A stretch of 49,366 nucleotides of DNA from assembly GCA_009693175.1 (NCBI GenBank), contig SHXT01000008.1:1-49366 (forward strand). The letters run 5' to 3'. Positions within the stretch are counted from its first letter, which is position 1. Each line of letters opens with the position of its first letter. The position numbers were made by a program, and so were the translations under genes. Positions 1 to 10,860 of the stretch are shown in pieces. Source of the stretch: Candidatus Methylopumilus sp. (lineage in GTDB: Bacteria; Pseudomonadota; Gammaproteobacteria; Burkholderiales; Methylophilaceae). Under the pieces are notes generated by a model. It made no database searches, was not told where the DNA came from, and saw only the letters and a program-made list of their open reading frames with translations.

Positions 1-911
1 GCAGCTTTTTTATCACTTAAGTATTTTGCGTTATAAAACTGATGATTATCAACAGCAAAAGGGAATGGTACTAATATGCTAGCAATACCAGCTGAAGAAA
101 ATTCAGATACAGTGAGTGCTCCTGCTCTTGCAATAACTAAATCTGCCCACTCATACATCTTCTCAATATTATTAAGATATGCTCTGCAATCTGCCTTAAC
201 ACCATATTTCTTGTAAGTTGCTTTTAATTCTTTATCATGTTTCTCGCCTGACTGATGGATAATGATTGGTCTTTTTTTATTATGTATTTGTTGAATGCTT
301 AATGGAACGATGTCATTAAAAAACTTAGCCCCTAAGCTCCCGCCAACCACGAGTAACCTTAAAGGACCTTTTCTATTCTTAAATCTTGAAAACGGTTCTT
401 TAATGTTGCTGATTGAATCTCTAACTGGATTGCCAATTTTATAAGACGTTTTTATGAGCTTAATTGGAAATGCAGAATAAATTCGCGTTGCAATAATAGC
501 TAATAATCTATTAGTGAGTCCTGGAATTGAATTTTGCTCATGCACGATTAGTGGCTTTCTCATGATTCTTGCTACAAATCCTCCGGGGAAAGAAACATAA
601 CCACCCATGGCTATTACTACATCCGGTTTTTCTTCTCTAATTACTTTTGCACATTGGATGCATGCAATAAAAAGTGTAGATGGGAGTTTTAGCCAACTCA
701 AAATGCTTTTACCTCTCACCCCTGTAATATCAATCATAGCTTTTTGATAAGGCTTAGCCTCAATAAGCCTATTCTCCATGCCATGTTTAGTGCCAAGCCA
801 AACAATCAACCAGCCTTTGGTTTTTAAATAATCAGCAATCGCTATTCCTGGATAAATATGCCCTCCAGTACCTCCAGCAATCATCAATATTTTTTTATTG
901 GATCTCAACAA
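1..911 (-). CDS. murG: MurG, lipid II synthase glycosyltransferase (3' end outside window)
   Basis: MurG transfers GlcNAc from UDP-GlcNAc to lipid I on the inner face of the membrane, giving lipid II. About 303 of the usual ~355 residues are visible and the C terminus lies beyond base 1. The N-terminal glycine-rich loop AGGTGGHIYPGIAIA and the HEQNSIPG motif are clear family markers. There is no good ATG at the 5' end. A TTG at 909-911 lies 7 bases after AAGAGGA, one base beyond the ftsW stop, and is the best start; a second in-frame TTG follows at 906-908. The gene is the last visible member of the dcw operon, and murC/ddl/ftsQAZ would be expected next. Confidence 0.95.
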   Translation of the reverse strand, partial: MLRSNKKILMIAGGTGGHIYPGIAIADYLKTKGWLIVWLGTKHGMENRLIEAKPYQKAMIDITGVRGKSILSWLKLPSTLFIACIQCAKVIREEKPDVVIAMGGYVSFPGGFVARIMRKPLIVHEQNSIPGLTNRLLAIIATRIYSAFPIKLIKTSYKIGNPVRDSISNIKEPFSRFKNRKGPLRLLVVGGSLGAKFFNDIVPLSIQQIHNKKRPIIIHQSGEKHDKELKATYKKYGVKADCRAYLNNIEKMYEWADLVIARAGALTVSEFSSAGIASILVPFPFAVDNHQFYNAKYLSDKKA

Positions 912-912
912 A

Positions 913-2067
913 CTATATTCCTCTTAATCCTCTTCTATTTTCCCAATCAATCCTAAGTAATATTGCTAGCGCAACAATGTTAGCTAAGATGCCGCTACCA
1001 CCATAAGATAAAAGTGGTAACGTTAAACCTTTCGTTGGTAAAAGCCCCATATTTACACCCATATTCATGATGCCCTGAATGCCAAACCAAATGCCAATAC
1101 CTTGCGATAATAAAGCCGAATAATAATTTTCATTAATGATGGCTTCTTTAGCTATCCCAAAAGCCCGAATCACTAACCACGAAAATAGTCCAATCACTGC
1201 AAGGACGCCCACAAAGCCCAGCTCTTCAGCTAGTACAGCCAAAATAAAATCTGTATGTGGCTCAGGCAAATAAAGTAATTTTTCAACGCTGCCACCTAGC
1301 CCTACGCCAAAGAATTCTCCGCGACCAAAAGCCATTAAAGAATGCTGTAATTGATAATTTTTAGTTAATGAATCTGACCAAGGATCTAAAAAGCTCAATC
1401 GACTTTCACGATAAGTAGCTGCATGAATAATTGCCCATATTGCTACGGGAGTAACAAAAAGTAGCCCTAATAAAATATTTTTATTGATCCCCCCAAGAAT
1501 TAATATCAATGCCGCAATCACAGAAATTACAACGAGCGCCCCAAAATCCGGCTCTTTAATTAATAAAAGCCCCACAATAATAATTGCTGTTGCCATCGGT
1601 AAAAAGCCTTTTAAGAAAGTGCCAATTTCTTTAGATTTTCTTAACACATAGTCTGATGCATACATAATCACAAAAAGTTTCATAAATTCTGAAGGTTGTA
1701 AATTAAAAACAACAAGCGATAGCCATCGACGACTCCCATTGACTTTGTGTCCCAGCCCAGGAATTAACACTAAAATGAGCAATACTAAGCCTATTAAGAA
1801 TAAATAAGGTGACACCTTTTGCCACCAACGAATTGGAACTAAAAAAGTAATAAAACCTGCAACAATACTTATAGCTATAAATAATGATTGCCTAATAAGA
1901 AAATATTCGGAGAAATTACCGTATTTTTTAGAGACTTCGGCAAGTGCAATGGATGATGAATAGACCATCACAAGTCCTATCCCAATTAAGATCATAGATA
2001 CCCAGAATAAACCATGATCCAATGTTGGTTTATCAATCAGTGATTTATTAGAAAATTTATCCAGCAT
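913..2067 (-). CDS. ftsW: FtsW, septal peptidoglycan polymerase (SEDS family)
   Basis: FtsW is the SEDS-family glycosyltransferase that polymerises lipid II at the division septum together with FtsI. The 384-residue protein is almost entirely hydrophobic, with about ten membrane segments. The conserved loop PEPHTDFILAVLAEELG and the C-terminal TKGLTLPLLSYGGSG segment are diagnostic of FtsW/RodA; placement between murD and murG indicates FtsW. The start overlaps the murD end by 11 bases, so translation is probably coupled. Length is normal for the family. Confidence 0.97.
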   Translation of the reverse strand: MLDKFSNKSLIDKPTLDHGLFWVSMILIGIGLVMVYSSSIALAEVSKKYGNFSEYFLIRQSLFIAISIVAGFITFLVPIRWWQKVSPYLFLIGLVLLILVLIPGLGHKVNGSRRWLSLVVFNLQPSEFMKLFVIMYASDYVLRKSKEIGTFLKGFLPMATAIIIVGLLLIKEPDFGALVVISVIAALILILGGINKNILLGLLFVTPVAIWAIIHAATYRESRLSFLDPWSDSLTKNYQLQHSLMAFGRGEFFGVGLGGSVEKLLYLPEPHTDFILAVLAEELGFVGVLAVIGLFSWLVIRAFGIAKEAIINENYYSALLSQGIGIWFGIQGIMNMGVNMGLLPTKGLTLPLLSYGGSGILANIVALAILLRIDWENRRGLRGI

Positions 2068-3412
2068 GAATTTCTTTCAACTTCAACACGCATGCTTTAA
2101 AAATATTTCCTCGTTCTACATAATTCTTAAACATATCTGTACTTGCACATGCTGGCGAAAACAAAACGACATCCCCTGTTTTGGCTAATCCAAAAGATTT
2201 TGTAACTGCATCTTCAAGATTTTTTTCAATACTTACCGGAATAGCTGAAGCGCTGAAGATCTTTTGTATTACACCTGAATCTTTGCCGATCAAAGCAATG
2301 TTTTTAACTTTCTCTTTTGAAGCATTCACTAGAGAGCTAAAATTTTGATTTTTTCCATCACCTCCAGCAACTAACAAAATAGGCTTATTCATGCTTTGAA
2401 TAGCGGCTATGGTAGCCCCTATGTTAGTACCTTTAGAATCGTTATAAAAATCGACGCCCGAAATAGAGTCAACATACTCAATGCGATGAGGCGGTGCTTT
2501 AAATTCACCTAATATTTTTTTAATGACAAATTGGGAAATATTGAATGGCTCGCAAAGCGCTAAGGCAGCCATCACATTTTGTATATTATGTGCACCTTTT
2601 AGCCGAATCTCATCTAAGGAAATAATTTCTACATTTCCTTTAGCAATAAAATATTGATTACCATTCTTTTTAATACCGTAATTTTTTACATCTGAATCAT
2701 TACCGAATGTTAGCGAATCTTGTTTAATCTTAGCCTTAAGATAATTATCACTTCTATTCAAAATACTTTTTTTTGCATGATCGAATATTTTGTACTTAGC
2801 TTTAGCATATTCTTCGATTGAGCTATATCGATCCATGTGATCCTCTGAAATATTTAACACCACTGCAGTTTCAAGCATCAATGAATGAGTTGTTTCTAAT
2901 TGATAACTCGATAATTCCAGAACATATACATCGGGTGTTTCTTGACTTAATGTATTTAATATCGGAATACCAATATTTCCTCCTACAATGGTAGATATCT
3001 GTGATGCTTTTAATAACTCCCCCACGAGTGAAGTTACTGTTGTCTTACCATTTGAGCCTGTGATTCCAATTACTCTGGAAGATGCTGATTTAACTTGTGC
3101 AAAAATTTCAATATCACCGATCACAGGAATGCCCTGGCTTAAAGCTTTCTGCAAATAGCTTTCTTTTAACGAAACTCCAGGGCTAATCACAATCAATTCG
3201 ATATCGTCAATAATGCTCTTATCAAAAGGTTCTCCAATAAAAAACTTAACTTTTTTAAATATTGTCTTTATTTTTTCAAAGCTATCAACAGTCGCTCTTG
3301 TATCAATAGCTGTAATAAAACATTCTTTATCAGCTAAAAAATGTAATACAGATTGGCCTGTATCTCCAAGACCGATGACCAAGACTTTCTTTTTGTAAAG
3401 ATCGATTGTCAT
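2057..3412 (-). CDS. murD: MurD, UDP-MurNAc-L-alanine:D-glutamate ligase
   Basis: MurD is the cytoplasmic ATP-dependent ligase that adds D-glutamate to UDP-MurNAc-L-Ala. The protein has 451 residues, normal length. The N terminus carries a nucleotide-binding-like [10 protein letters not shown] loop. The central ATP loop [14 protein letters not shown] lies at about residues 115-128, and the C-terminal domain contains the NDSKGTN segment typical of MurD. It overlaps mraY by 4 bases (ATGA arrangement) and ftsW by 11, consistent with one polycistronic message. Confidence 0.97.
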   Translation of the reverse strand: MTIDLYKKKVLVIGLGDTGQSVLHFLADKECFITAIDTRATVDSFEKIKTIFKKVKFFIGEPFDKSIIDDIELIVISPGVSLKESYLQKALSQGIPVIGDIEIFAQVKSASSRVIGITGSNGKTTVTSLVGELLKASQISTIVGGNIGIPILNTLSQETPDVYVLELSSYQLETTHSLMLETAVVLNISEDHMDRYSSIEEYAKAKYKIFDHAKKSILNRSDNYLKAKIKQDSLTFGNDSDVKNYGIKKNGNQYFIAKGNVEIISLDEIRLKGAHNIQNVMAALALCEPFNISQFVIKKILGEFKAPPHRIEYVDSISGVDFYNDSKGTNIGATIAAIQSMNKPILLVAGGDGKNQNFSSLVNASKEKVKNIALIGKDSGVIQKIFSASAIPVSIEKNLEDAVTKSFGLAKTGDVVLFSPACASTDMFKNYVERGNIFKACVLKLKEIHAG

Positions 3413-4512
3413 CTAATTTTCAGTGATGAAATACCAATTAACACAAGCATCATTGTAATAATCCAAAATCTCACAACCACTTGAGTTTCTTTCCAACCTT
3501 TTTTCTCATAATGATGATGGAGAGGAGCCATGAGAAAGATTCGCTTTCCTACTCCATATTTAAACTTAGTATATTTAAAATACATCACCTGAATTGCAAC
3601 AGAAAAAGTTTCAATCACAAAAATACCGCCCATGATAAATAAAACGATTTCTTGCCTCACGATGACTGCAATTGTCCCAATAGCTGCTCCTAATGCAAGT
3701 GCGCCTAAATCTCCCATAAATACTTCTGCAGGATATGTGTTAAACCATAGAAAACCTAAACCAGCTCCAGCCATTGCAGTACAAAATATAGCTAATTCAC
3801 CTGCTCCACTGATGTATGGTATGCCAAGATATTTTGCTATAACATAGTTACCTGCGACATAAGAAAATACTCCTAAAGCACTTGCTACCAATACAGCTGG
3901 CATGATGGCTAAACCATCAAGCCCATCTGTAAGATTCACTGCATTACTGCTTCCTATAATCACGATATAACTTAATAAAATAAATGTGAGGCCGCTCATC
4001 GTAAAACTCACGTTTTTAAAAAAGGGTACAATGAGTGATGTTTGTTCAGGCGTTACCGCGTTCGACCACAAATAAATAGACGCACCAAGACCTATTACCG
4101 ATTGCCATAAGTATTTTTGTCCAGCACTAATGCCGTTCGGATCTTTATAAATAACTTTTTTTAGATCATCTACAAATCCAACTAAGCCAAATCCAAGTGT
4201 CACGATTAATAACACCCAAATATAGTTATTTCTTATATCTGCCCATAACAAGGTCGATACAACAATTGAAACTAATATCAATCCACCGCCCATTGTCGGA
4301 GTACCAGTTTTAATTAAATGGTCTTTAGGTCCATCTGATCTGACCGCTTGACCTATGTTGTATTGATTAAGTTTTTTAATGAGCCAGGGACCAAATGCAA
4401 AAGAAATCACTAGAGATGTGATGGTCGCCATTACTGCACGCAATGTAATGTAATTAAATACATTAAATCCATGAATCTCTTTTGCTAAAAATTTAAATAA
4501 TTCGAGCAACAT
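3409..4512 (-). CDS. mraY: MraY, phospho-MurNAc-pentapeptide transferase
   Basis: MraY is an integral membrane enzyme that moves phospho-MurNAc-pentapeptide from UDP to undecaprenyl phosphate, forming lipid I. The 367-residue protein is polytopic with about ten membrane segments. Catalytic and metal-binding motifs are visible: [16 protein letters not shown] and, near the C terminus, [11 protein letters not shown]. Length and motif order match the family exactly. It sits between murF and murD as in most proteobacteria. Confidence 0.98.
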   Translation of the reverse strand: MLLELFKFLAKEIHGFNVFNYITLRAVMATITSLVISFAFGPWLIKKLNQYNIGQAVRSDGPKDHLIKTGTPTMGGGLILVSIVVSTLLWADIRNNYIWVLLIVTLGFGLVGFVDDLKKVIYKDPNGISAGQKYLWQSVIGLGASIYLWSNAVTPEQTSLIVPFFKNVSFTMSGLTFILLSYIVIIGSSNAVNLTDGLDGLAIMPAVLVASALGVFSYVAGNYVIAKYLGIPYISGAGELAIFCTAMAGAGLGFLWFNTYPAEVFMGDLGALALGAAIGTIAVIVRQEIVLFIMGGIFVIETFSVAIQVMYFKYTKFKYGVGKRIFLMAPLHHHYEKKGWKETQVVVRFWIITMMLVLIGISSLKIR

Positions 4513-4535
4513 AATTTTTATCTTTCTTAAAAGTT

Positions 4536-5882
4536 TTAAGTAAGTGCTTTTACAACTTCTTCCATTTTCATAAAACGAGATCCTTTAACAAGTACACAAG
4601 AATTTTTTTTCATTTTCGTTTTTACATATTGAATAAGTGCTTTTTTATTATCAAACCATTTCGCATTGCCCTTACATTTGTCTATCGTATGCTTTGTTAA
4701 CTTCCCTGTTCCCGCTACATCTAATATTTTATTTTTTTTAATATAAGCCCCTATAGACATGTGATACTGGATTGCTTTTTTTCCAAGCTCGCCCATATCT
4801 CCAATAATTAATATTTTTTCTCGATCTTGATTTGTTAATACATCAATTGCAGCGCGCATCGAATCTGGATTTGCATTATAGGTATCGTCAATTACTAAAG
4901 ATCCATACAATCCTTTTTTAAATTCTAATCTTCCATTGACTGGCTTAACAGCTTCTATCCCTTTTTTAATAGTTTTTAAAGGAATTTTTAGTGCTATCGC
5001 TGAAGCTATCGCTGCAAGTACATTTTTTAAATTATGTTCACCTTGTAATTTGATCCTGATATCTATCTGTCCTTTTAGTGTTTGAATTTGTGAAACACCT
5101 TTAATCATCTTTTTTATATAGATATCAGATTTTGAATTCAGACCAAATGTAATAATTTTTTTATCTTGTACTACGCTTTTCAAAAAGCTATAGAATTCAT
5201 CATCTCGATTGATAATTGCAATTCCGTTTTTCTTTAGTCCTTCGAAAATTTCTGATTTGGCTTTTGCGATACCCTTCTTTGAAGTAAAGAATTCAATATG
5301 AGCTTCACCTACATTTGTAATTACTGCAATATCAGGCTTTGCAATCTTACTCAAATATCGAATCTCGCCCTTATGATTCATACCCATCTCAACCACAGCA
5401 CATTGATGTATTTTTTTAATATTTAATAGGGAAAATGGAAGGCCAACATCATTATTGAAATTACCTTGACTCATAAGAAGTTTTGTTTTACTTCTCAGAT
5501 GAAAGGAAAGAATACTTCCAATCATTTCTTTTGTAGTCGTTTTGCCATTGCTCCCGGTGATAGCAACGAGAGACAATTTAAATTGTGCTTTCCAATATTG
5601 AGCAATCTTACCTAAAGCTTCTCGACCGCTTTTAACAATAATTTTATTTTTTATGCCTTTAATATCTTTAGATATTAAAGCAGCGACTGCGCCTTTTTTA
5701 ATAGCACTTATTGCAAAATTATCCCCATCAAATTTCCCACCTTTAATACCTATAAAAAGATCATTTTGATAAATGTCTTTACTGTGAATTGAAATATGTT
5801 TAATCGTTTTTTTAAGTAAAGTGGGGTCGCCCTGATATCGACCAGAAACAATTTTTTTAATCTGATTTAAAGTAAGGTTCAT
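4536..5882 (-). CDS. murF: MurF, UDP-MurNAc-tripeptide:D-Ala-D-Ala ligase
   Basis: MurF is the cytoplasmic ligase that attaches D-Ala-D-Ala to complete the UDP-MurNAc-pentapeptide. The protein has 448 residues, with the ATP loop [14 protein letters not shown] at about 107-120 and a central [11 protein letters not shown] segment. [11 protein letters not shown] is characteristic of MurF and separates it from MurE and MurD. It begins at the base next to the murE stop and is followed by a 23-base gap before mraY. The gene is lysine-rich, reflecting the AT-rich genome. Confidence 0.97.
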   Translation of the reverse strand: MNLTLNQIKKIVSGRYQGDPTLLKKTIKHISIHSKDIYQNDLFIGIKGGKFDGDNFAISAIKKGAVAALISKDIKGIKNKIIVKSGREALGKIAQYWKAQFKLSLVAITGSNGKTTTKEMIGSILSFHLRSKTKLLMSQGNFNNDVGLPFSLLNIKKIHQCAVVEMGMNHKGEIRYLSKIAKPDIAVITNVGEAHIEFFTSKKGIAKAKSEIFEGLKKNGIAIINRDDEFYSFLKSVVQDKKIITFGLNSKSDIYIKKMIKGVSQIQTLKGQIDIRIKLQGEHNLKNVLAAIASAIALKIPLKTIKKGIEAVKPVNGRLEFKKGLYGSLVIDDTYNANPDSMRAAIDVLTNQDREKILIIGDMGELGKKAIQYHMSIGAYIKKNKILDVAGTGKLTKHTIDKCKGNAKWFDNKKALIQYVKTKMKKNSCVLVKGSRFMKMEEVVKALT

Positions 5883-7313
5883 TTAATATGCTTTATAGCT
5901 TTTAAGCACTTTCCTCGCATGTTTTTGATCGCTGAAAGGGTATTTCACTCCTTTAATTTCCTGATATTTCTCATGTCCTTTTCCAGCAATGAGAACAACA
6001 TCATCTTTCTTAGCATAATTGATCGCCTTTTCTATTGCTTTGTGTCGATCAATTTCTACACTATAAGGCCCTTTCATATATTTACTAATTTCATCGATAA
6101 TTTTTTTTGGATTTTCATTTCTTGGGTTATCTGAAGTGATAAAATTAGTATCTGCTAAATCAGAAGCAGCTTTTGCCATGTCTTTTCTTTTGCCTACATC
6201 TCTATTACCGCCACATCCAAATACGCAAATAAGTTTACCATCCGTTTTATCTTTCAAAGTTTTAAGCGCTTTTCTTAAAGCATCTGGCGTATGCGCATAA
6301 TCGATAAATATTTTAGGTGTTTGTTTCGTACCTAATTTTTCCATTCTTCCTGGTACTTGGGAAATATGACTGACTTGTTTCACAATTTTTTGCATTGAAT
6401 AACCAGATGCTATGAGGGAACTTATCACTGCTAAAAGGTTATAAACGTTAAATTCTCCAACTATAGGTGCTTTAACTTCATAAATTTCTTTTTTAAAGTG
6501 CATCTGAAAAATTGTGCTAGAGTTAAAGTATTGAATATGTGTTGCTCGAATATCTCCACTTTTAATGCCGTAAGTTAAAACTTTTTTCTTATTTTTTATT
6601 AGCGATAGCTTAAGTTTTTTTCCATAAACATCATCAATATTAATTACAGCTACTTTTAATGATGCAAAGTGAAATAACTTCTTTTTCTCATTAAAGTAAT
6701 TCTTAAAATTAAGATGATAATCTAAATGATCTCTCGATAAATTTGTGAATACAGCCACATCAAAAAGAATGCCATTCACCCTTCCTTGAGATAAGGCATG
6801 TGATGAAACTTCCATCACTGCTGATTTAATTTTTTTTGTTTTAAATTGTTTTAAGATTCGATGAATTGATATTGCATCAGGTGTTGTATAGGCATGTGTT
6901 TTTAATTTTTTATATCCATACCCAAGCGTACCTATTAGCCCAGCTTTTTTACCCAACAAATTTTGTATTTCTGCAATCCAATGTGCGCATGATGTTTTTC
7001 CATTGGTGCCCGTAATTCCTATAGTCAATAATTTTTTTGAAGGTTCTTTAAAAAAGACATGAGCAATTTCACCTTCTTTATCTTTTAAATCATTTACAGC
7101 GTAGTGATCAACATTCCATGACTTTTGCCATGAAAAATTTCTCTTTTCATACAATATTGCTTTAACTCCTTTTTTAAGAGCTTCTGCAATATAAGTTCTT
7201 CCGTCACTATGAGCGCCGGGGTATGCTAAAAATAAGGAATTCTTTTTTAAGTGTCTACTGTCATTCGATATATCAGAGAGATTATATTTAAATTTTTTTA
7301 ATACTCTCTTCAT
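5883..7313 (-). CDS. murE: MurE, UDP-MurNAc-dipeptide:meso-diaminopimelate ligase
   Basis: MurE adds the third amino acid of the stem peptide. The 476-residue protein carries the ATP loop GITGTNGKTSCAHW at about residues 99-112 and the substrate-specificity motif DNPRNEN near residue 395. In characterised enzymes the DNPR signature marks use of meso-diaminopimelate, the Gram-negative type. The TTPDA segment and the C-terminal AGKGHEKYQ motif also fit. The start overlaps the ftsI stop by 4 bases. Confidence 0.97.
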   Translation of the reverse strand: MKRVLKKFKYNLSDISNDSRHLKKNSLFLAYPGAHSDGRTYIAEALKKGVKAILYEKRNFSWQKSWNVDHYAVNDLKDKEGEIAHVFFKEPSKKLLTIGITGTNGKTSCAHWIAEIQNLLGKKAGLIGTLGYGYKKLKTHAYTTPDAISIHRILKQFKTKKIKSAVMEVSSHALSQGRVNGILFDVAVFTNLSRDHLDYHLNFKNYFNEKKKLFHFASLKVAVINIDDVYGKKLKLSLIKNKKKVLTYGIKSGDIRATHIQYFNSSTIFQMHFKKEIYEVKAPIVGEFNVYNLLAVISSLIASGYSMQKIVKQVSHISQVPGRMEKLGTKQTPKIFIDYAHTPDALRKALKTLKDKTDGKLICVFGCGGNRDVGKRKDMAKAASDLADTNFITSDNPRNENPKKIIDEISKYMKGPYSVEIDRHKAIEKAINYAKKDDVVLIAGKGHEKYQEIKGVKYPFSDQKHARKVLKSYKAY

Positions 7314-9061
7314 ATCGTTTCTTTAGGTTCTGCCTTTTCTTGCTGAAGTATTTTATTTTGTAATTTATCATCTTGAGGAACATTTAATATCTTCATCACA
7401 TCCGTCATGACATTACTGAATACTGGAGCTGCTACAGCGTTCCCAAAATGGCTTCCAACACTTGGCTCATCAATCATCACAGCCATAATAATTCTTGGGT
7501 TAGTTGCTGGGATTAAGCCCACAAATGAGCCTATGTTTTTATTTTTTTCATATTTCCCATTATTTGATTTTTCTGCAGTTCCAGTCTTACCTGCGACTCT
7601 ATAACCCTTTACTTTTGCATTACCGCCTGTACCTTCCTCGATAACGCCTTCCATCATTTCGACCATAGTTCTTACTGTTTCTTTTTTAAATACTTTAGTT
7701 CCTATTACCGGCTCATTTCGTTTATATAAAGTAATGGGTTTTAATTCACCATCATTTGCAAATACGGTGTATGACTGTGCTAATTGGAGTAGCGTCAAAT
7801 TAATGCCTCCATATCCATAAGAAACTGTTGCCTGACCAATCATTCCCCAATTTTTATAATTCCTCAATACACCACCTACTTCCCCAGGGAATCCCACATT
7901 AGTTCGCATGCCGAATCCAACTTTATTTAAAGTGCCCCATAGACTTTTAGGGTCTTGCATAAGTCCGATGCGGGCCGCGCCAACATTTGAAGATTTTGCG
8001 ATAACTTCTGATACGGTCATAGATAATTTTCCTGGCTCCGCATGCAAATCATGAATAACAAATGCCCCGATTTTCATAAATCCTGCAGAAGTATCAATGA
8101 CTTGATTAGGACGAATAATGCCACTATCTAATGCAGCTGAAACCACAAATGGCTTCATGGTAGATCCTGGTTCGAACACATCTGTTACCGCTCTATTTCT
8201 TGTGGGTCCATATCCAGCATTTAAATTATTTGGGTTATAAGTAGGTAGGTTAGCTAGCGCTAAAATTTCTCCAGTTTTAGCATTAATCACAACGGCTGAG
8301 CCGGCTTGCGCTTTATGTTCTTCGATGGATTTTGCTAATTCTCTGTAGGTTAAATATTGAATTCTCCGATCAATAGATAATGTGATGTCATTACCTTCTT
8401 GAGGTAACTTAATATCATCAATATCATCTACAGTTCGACCTAGCTTATCTTTTAAAACTTTTCTACGCCCTGCTACGCCAGATAAAGATTTATTTTGTGC
8501 AAGCTCAATCCCTTCTTGTCCAACATTTTCCATGTTAGTACATCCTACCAAGTTCGCTGCTACTTCAGCGGCAGGATAAAATCTTTGGAAATCATTCTCA
8601 AAAGTAATTCCTGGAATTTTGAGTGCCTTGAGTTGATCAGCATCACTGGGTGGCACACGTCTTTTAAGATAAACATTATCTTTTTGACTATTAAATATTT
8701 TTTTATCAATTTCAGTACTGCTTAATTTTAAAATACTTTCTAATTGCACTCTTTGATCCTTATTCATTTTTACTTTTGTAATCTTTGGATTAGCATTTAC
8801 AGAAAATACAGGCGTACTCCGGGCTAAAATATTGCCATATCTATCTGTAATCTTTCCCCGATCTGCAAGAAGCGATATAACTCGATTACTTGTTGCGGTG
8901 GCTTTTTCTTGTAAGAAATTTTTATTAACGCTTTGTAAATAAAATGCCCGCAAGATGAGCGTTAAGAATCCAAGTAGAAATAAAACTAATATCCATCTTC
9001 TTCTGACACCAGACAATTCAAAAAATGTTTTTTCAACCTTATTATTAATAAATATACTCAA
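7310..9061 (-). CDS. ftsI: FtsI (PBP3), septal peptidoglycan transpeptidase
   Basis: FtsI is the class B penicillin-binding protein that cross-links septal peptidoglycan. It has 583 residues, with a short cytoplasmic N terminus and one membrane segment at about residues 22-40. A dimerisation/pedestal domain with the RGKITDRYGNILA motif follows. The transpeptidase domain contains the catalytic triplets SxxK (STMK, 300-303), SSN (357-359) and KTG (492-494). It overlaps ftsL by 4 bases and murE by 4, as expected for this operon. Confidence 0.97.
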   Translation of the reverse strand: MSIFINNKVEKTFFELSGVRRRWILVLFLLGFLTLILRAFYLQSVNKNFLQEKATATSNRVISLLADRGKITDRYGNILARSTPVFSVNANPKITKVKMNKDQRVQLESILKLSSTEIDKKIFNSQKDNVYLKRRVPPSDADQLKALKIPGITFENDFQRFYPAAEVAANLVGCTNMENVGQEGIELAQNKSLSGVAGRRKVLKDKLGRTVDDIDDIKLPQEGNDITLSIDRRIQYLTYRELAKSIEEHKAQAGSAVVINAKTGEILALANLPTYNPNNLNAGYGPTRNRAVTDVFEPGSTMKPFVVSAALDSGIIRPNQVIDTSAGFMKIGAFVIHDLHAEPGKLSMTVSEVIAKSSNVGAARIGLMQDPKSLWGTLNKVGFGMRTNVGFPGEVGGVLRNYKNWGMIGQATVSYGYGGINLTLLQLAQSYTVFANDGELKPITLYKRNEPVIGTKVFKKETVRTMVEMMEGVIEEGTGGNAKVKGYRVAGKTGTAEKSNNGKYEKNKNIGSFVGLIPATNPRIIMAVMIDEPSVGSHFGNAVAAPVFSNVMTDVMKILNVPQDDKLQNKILQQEKAEPKETI

Positions 9062-9321
9062 GGCTGCTCCAACATAATAATGTTTTTAGATTCTGGCTCT
9101 TTCATCTTTAAGGACTTTTTTGCAATATCTTCAATTTTTGAATGCATAGACAAAGTGCTCTGTTCTATTTGTAATTGGCTATATTTCAAATCCAATTGTT
9201 TGCCTATATCTTTTTGATGTTCGTGCTCAGAAAATAATTTTCGATATTGATGCTCTGAGTTTACCTTGCCGAGCGCCATAAATAAAAGTAAAAAATACAA
9301 AATGAAATTTGTTCTTGTCAT
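9058..9321 (-). CDS. ftsL: FtsL, division protein
   Basis: FtsL is a small bitopic protein that forms the FtsQLB complex and activates FtsWI. The 87-residue product has one N-terminal membrane segment (about residues 5-20) and then a helical periplasmic part suited to a coiled coil. Sequence conservation in this family is weak, so identification rests on size, topology and position between rsmH and ftsI. It starts directly after the rsmH stop and overlaps ftsI by 4 bases. Confidence 0.88.
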   Translation of the reverse strand: MTRTNFILYFLLLFMALGKVNSEHQYRKLFSEHEHQKDIGKQLDLKYSQLQIEQSTLSMHSKIEDIAKKSLKMKEPESKNIIMLEQP

Positions 9322-10272
9322 TTAATATGCAGTCCTCTCTGCAACGCGCATGATACCGCTTCTCGATCTCGGATTATGTTTCACTTCTTTTTCACTTGGT
9401 CTTATAGGTTTTGTCACAATATTTAATCTAGGCTTTGGCAACTCATCACTTCTAATTGGAAAATTAGAAGGTAAGGTATCTCTATTTTTTTCATTGTTGA
9501 TAAATTGCTTCACAATTCTGTCTTCGAGCGAATGAAAACTAATTACGACCATCATGCCGCCTACTTTCAATAGCTCTAAAATTTTTGGCAGCACTACTCT
9601 TAATTCTTCTAATTCACGATTCACGTAAATTCTTAATGCCTGAAAAGTTCTCGTCGATGGATCTTGTCCGATTTCTTTTTTAGGCATATGATCCGCCACA
9701 ATTTTTGCAAGTTGTTTTGTGGTTTCTATGGAACCCACCTCATCTCTTTCTTTGATAATGGCAGTCGATATTCTTCTTGCAAATTTCTCTTCACCATACT
9801 CTTTTAAAATCTTTTCTAATTCTCTCTGCTCAATCTTCTTTAAAACATCAGCTGCAGTCATACCTTTTGTTTGATCCATACGCATATCTAGATACGCATC
9901 AAATCTAAAACTAAATCCGCGATCGCCTTCATCAATTTGAGGTGATGAAATACCTAAATCAAGAAGTACGCCATCAACTTGTGTAATGCCTTTTCCTTTC
10001 AAGACTTCATCGATCTCCGAAAAATGTGCATGCACCATTTCGAATCTCGTATCTTTAATTTTTAAACCTTCTGTATATGCAGTCTTATCGCGATCAATTG
10101 CAATCAATCTGCCTTCTTGGCTTAACTGTTCTAAAATTAATTTGCTATGGCCCCCACGTCCAAATGTGCAATCTACATAGATGCCATCTTTCTTTAAAAC
10201 TAAATGTTCAACTGCTTCATGTAAAAGTACAGTAATGTGCTCATGATTAAAATTACGCTGAGCTTGATTCAT
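9322..10272 (-). CDS. rsmH: RsmH (MraW), 16S rRNA C1402 N4-methyltransferase
   Basis: RsmH methylates the exocyclic N4 of C1402 in the decoding centre of 16S rRNA, using S-adenosylmethionine. The 316-residue protein shows HITVLLHEAVEHL near the N terminus, the SAM-binding VDCTFGRGGHS loop, LDLGISSPQID, and VISFHSLEDRIVKQF in the C-terminal half, all diagnostic. RsmI, which modifies the ribose of the same nucleotide, is encoded about 2 kb away at 12320-13165. It is the second gene of the dcw operon. Confidence 0.97.
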   Translation of the reverse strand: MNQAQRNFNHEHITVLLHEAVEHLVLKKDGIYVDCTFGRGGHSKLILEQLSQEGRLIAIDRDKTAYTEGLKIKDTRFEMVHAHFSEIDEVLKGKGITQVDGVLLDLGISSPQIDEGDRGFSFRFDAYLDMRMDQTKGMTAADVLKKIEQRELEKILKEYGEEKFARRISTAIIKERDEVGSIETTKQLAKIVADHMPKKEIGQDPSTRTFQALRIYVNRELEELRVVLPKILELLKVGGMMVVISFHSLEDRIVKQFINNEKNRDTLPSNFPIRSDELPKPRLNIVTKPIRPSEKEVKHNPRSRSGIMRVAERTAY

Positions 10273-10296
10273 AAGGTATTAAGTTAAATATCATCG

Positions 10297-10743
10297 TTAA
10301 AGAGAGAAACCTTCGAGTTCAATCGGCATGCTTGAAGCGTCTTGTTGTATAGCATTTTGCATTTGTTGGTCCCATGCCTCTTTATCCCAAAGTTCAAAAT
10401 GACTTCCTTGACCAACTAACATGGCTTGTTTATCTATCTTTGCGAATTCTCTTAAAACCTGGGAAAGTAATAAACGACCTACCGTATCAAGAGACATGTC
10501 TTCGGCATAACCTACAAGTAATCTTTGTAAGGCGCTCGATTTTTTATCAAAACTTGAAAGTGCCATAATCTTGGACTGAATAGGCTCCCAAGAAATTTGG
10601 GGGTAAATCAATAAACATCTGTGGGGGTGAGCTGTAATGACTAAGTCGCCCGAAGATTGAGTGAGCAAATTCTCTCTATGCTTAGTCGGCATAGCCATTC
10701 TGCCCTTAACATCAATATTCAAGAGATTAGCGCCTCTAAACAT
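10297..10743 (-). CDS. mraZ: MraZ, AbrB-like repressor of the dcw operon
   Basis: MraZ is a ring-forming DNA-binding protein that controls its own division/cell-wall operon. The family starts with MFRG, so the ATG at 10741-10743 was chosen (148 residues). A longer frame reaches an ATG at 10762-10764 but lacks a ribosome-binding site, while GGAA precedes the chosen start. Two SpoVT/AbrB-type repeats are visible, the first with DVKGRMAMPTKHRE and the second with LDTVGRLLLSQVLRE. Candidate operator repeats lie upstream at 10817-10830. Confidence 0.93.
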   Translation of the reverse strand: MFRGANLLNIDVKGRMAMPTKHRENLLTQSSGDLVITAHPHRCLLIYPQISWEPIQSKIMALSSFDKKSSALQRLLVGYAEDMSLDTVGRLLLSQVLREFAKIDKQAMLVGQGSHFELWDKEAWDQQMQNAIQQDASSMPIELEGFSL

Positions 10744-10816
10744 AATTTCCGACCCATTATTCAATTCAAAAAAAGTGGGAAATTACTAAATACCCTTAGT
10801 TCTACTTAGAAATTCC

Positions 10817-10830
10817 CCACAAAAAACCAC
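10817..10830 (-). promoter_or_regulatory. Candidate MraZ-box repeats
   Basis: Read on the minus strand, GTGGT and GTGGG occur in direct repeat with a 10-base period (GTGGTTTTTTGTGGGG). Known MraZ operators are short G-rich direct repeats of this kind, spaced about one helical turn apart. The position, about 75-90 bases before the mraZ start, suits autoregulation. Only two copies are clear, so the assignment is by pattern and position. Confidence 0.5.
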
Positions 10831-10860
10831 TTTTTTCTACTAAAGATACTATAGATAATA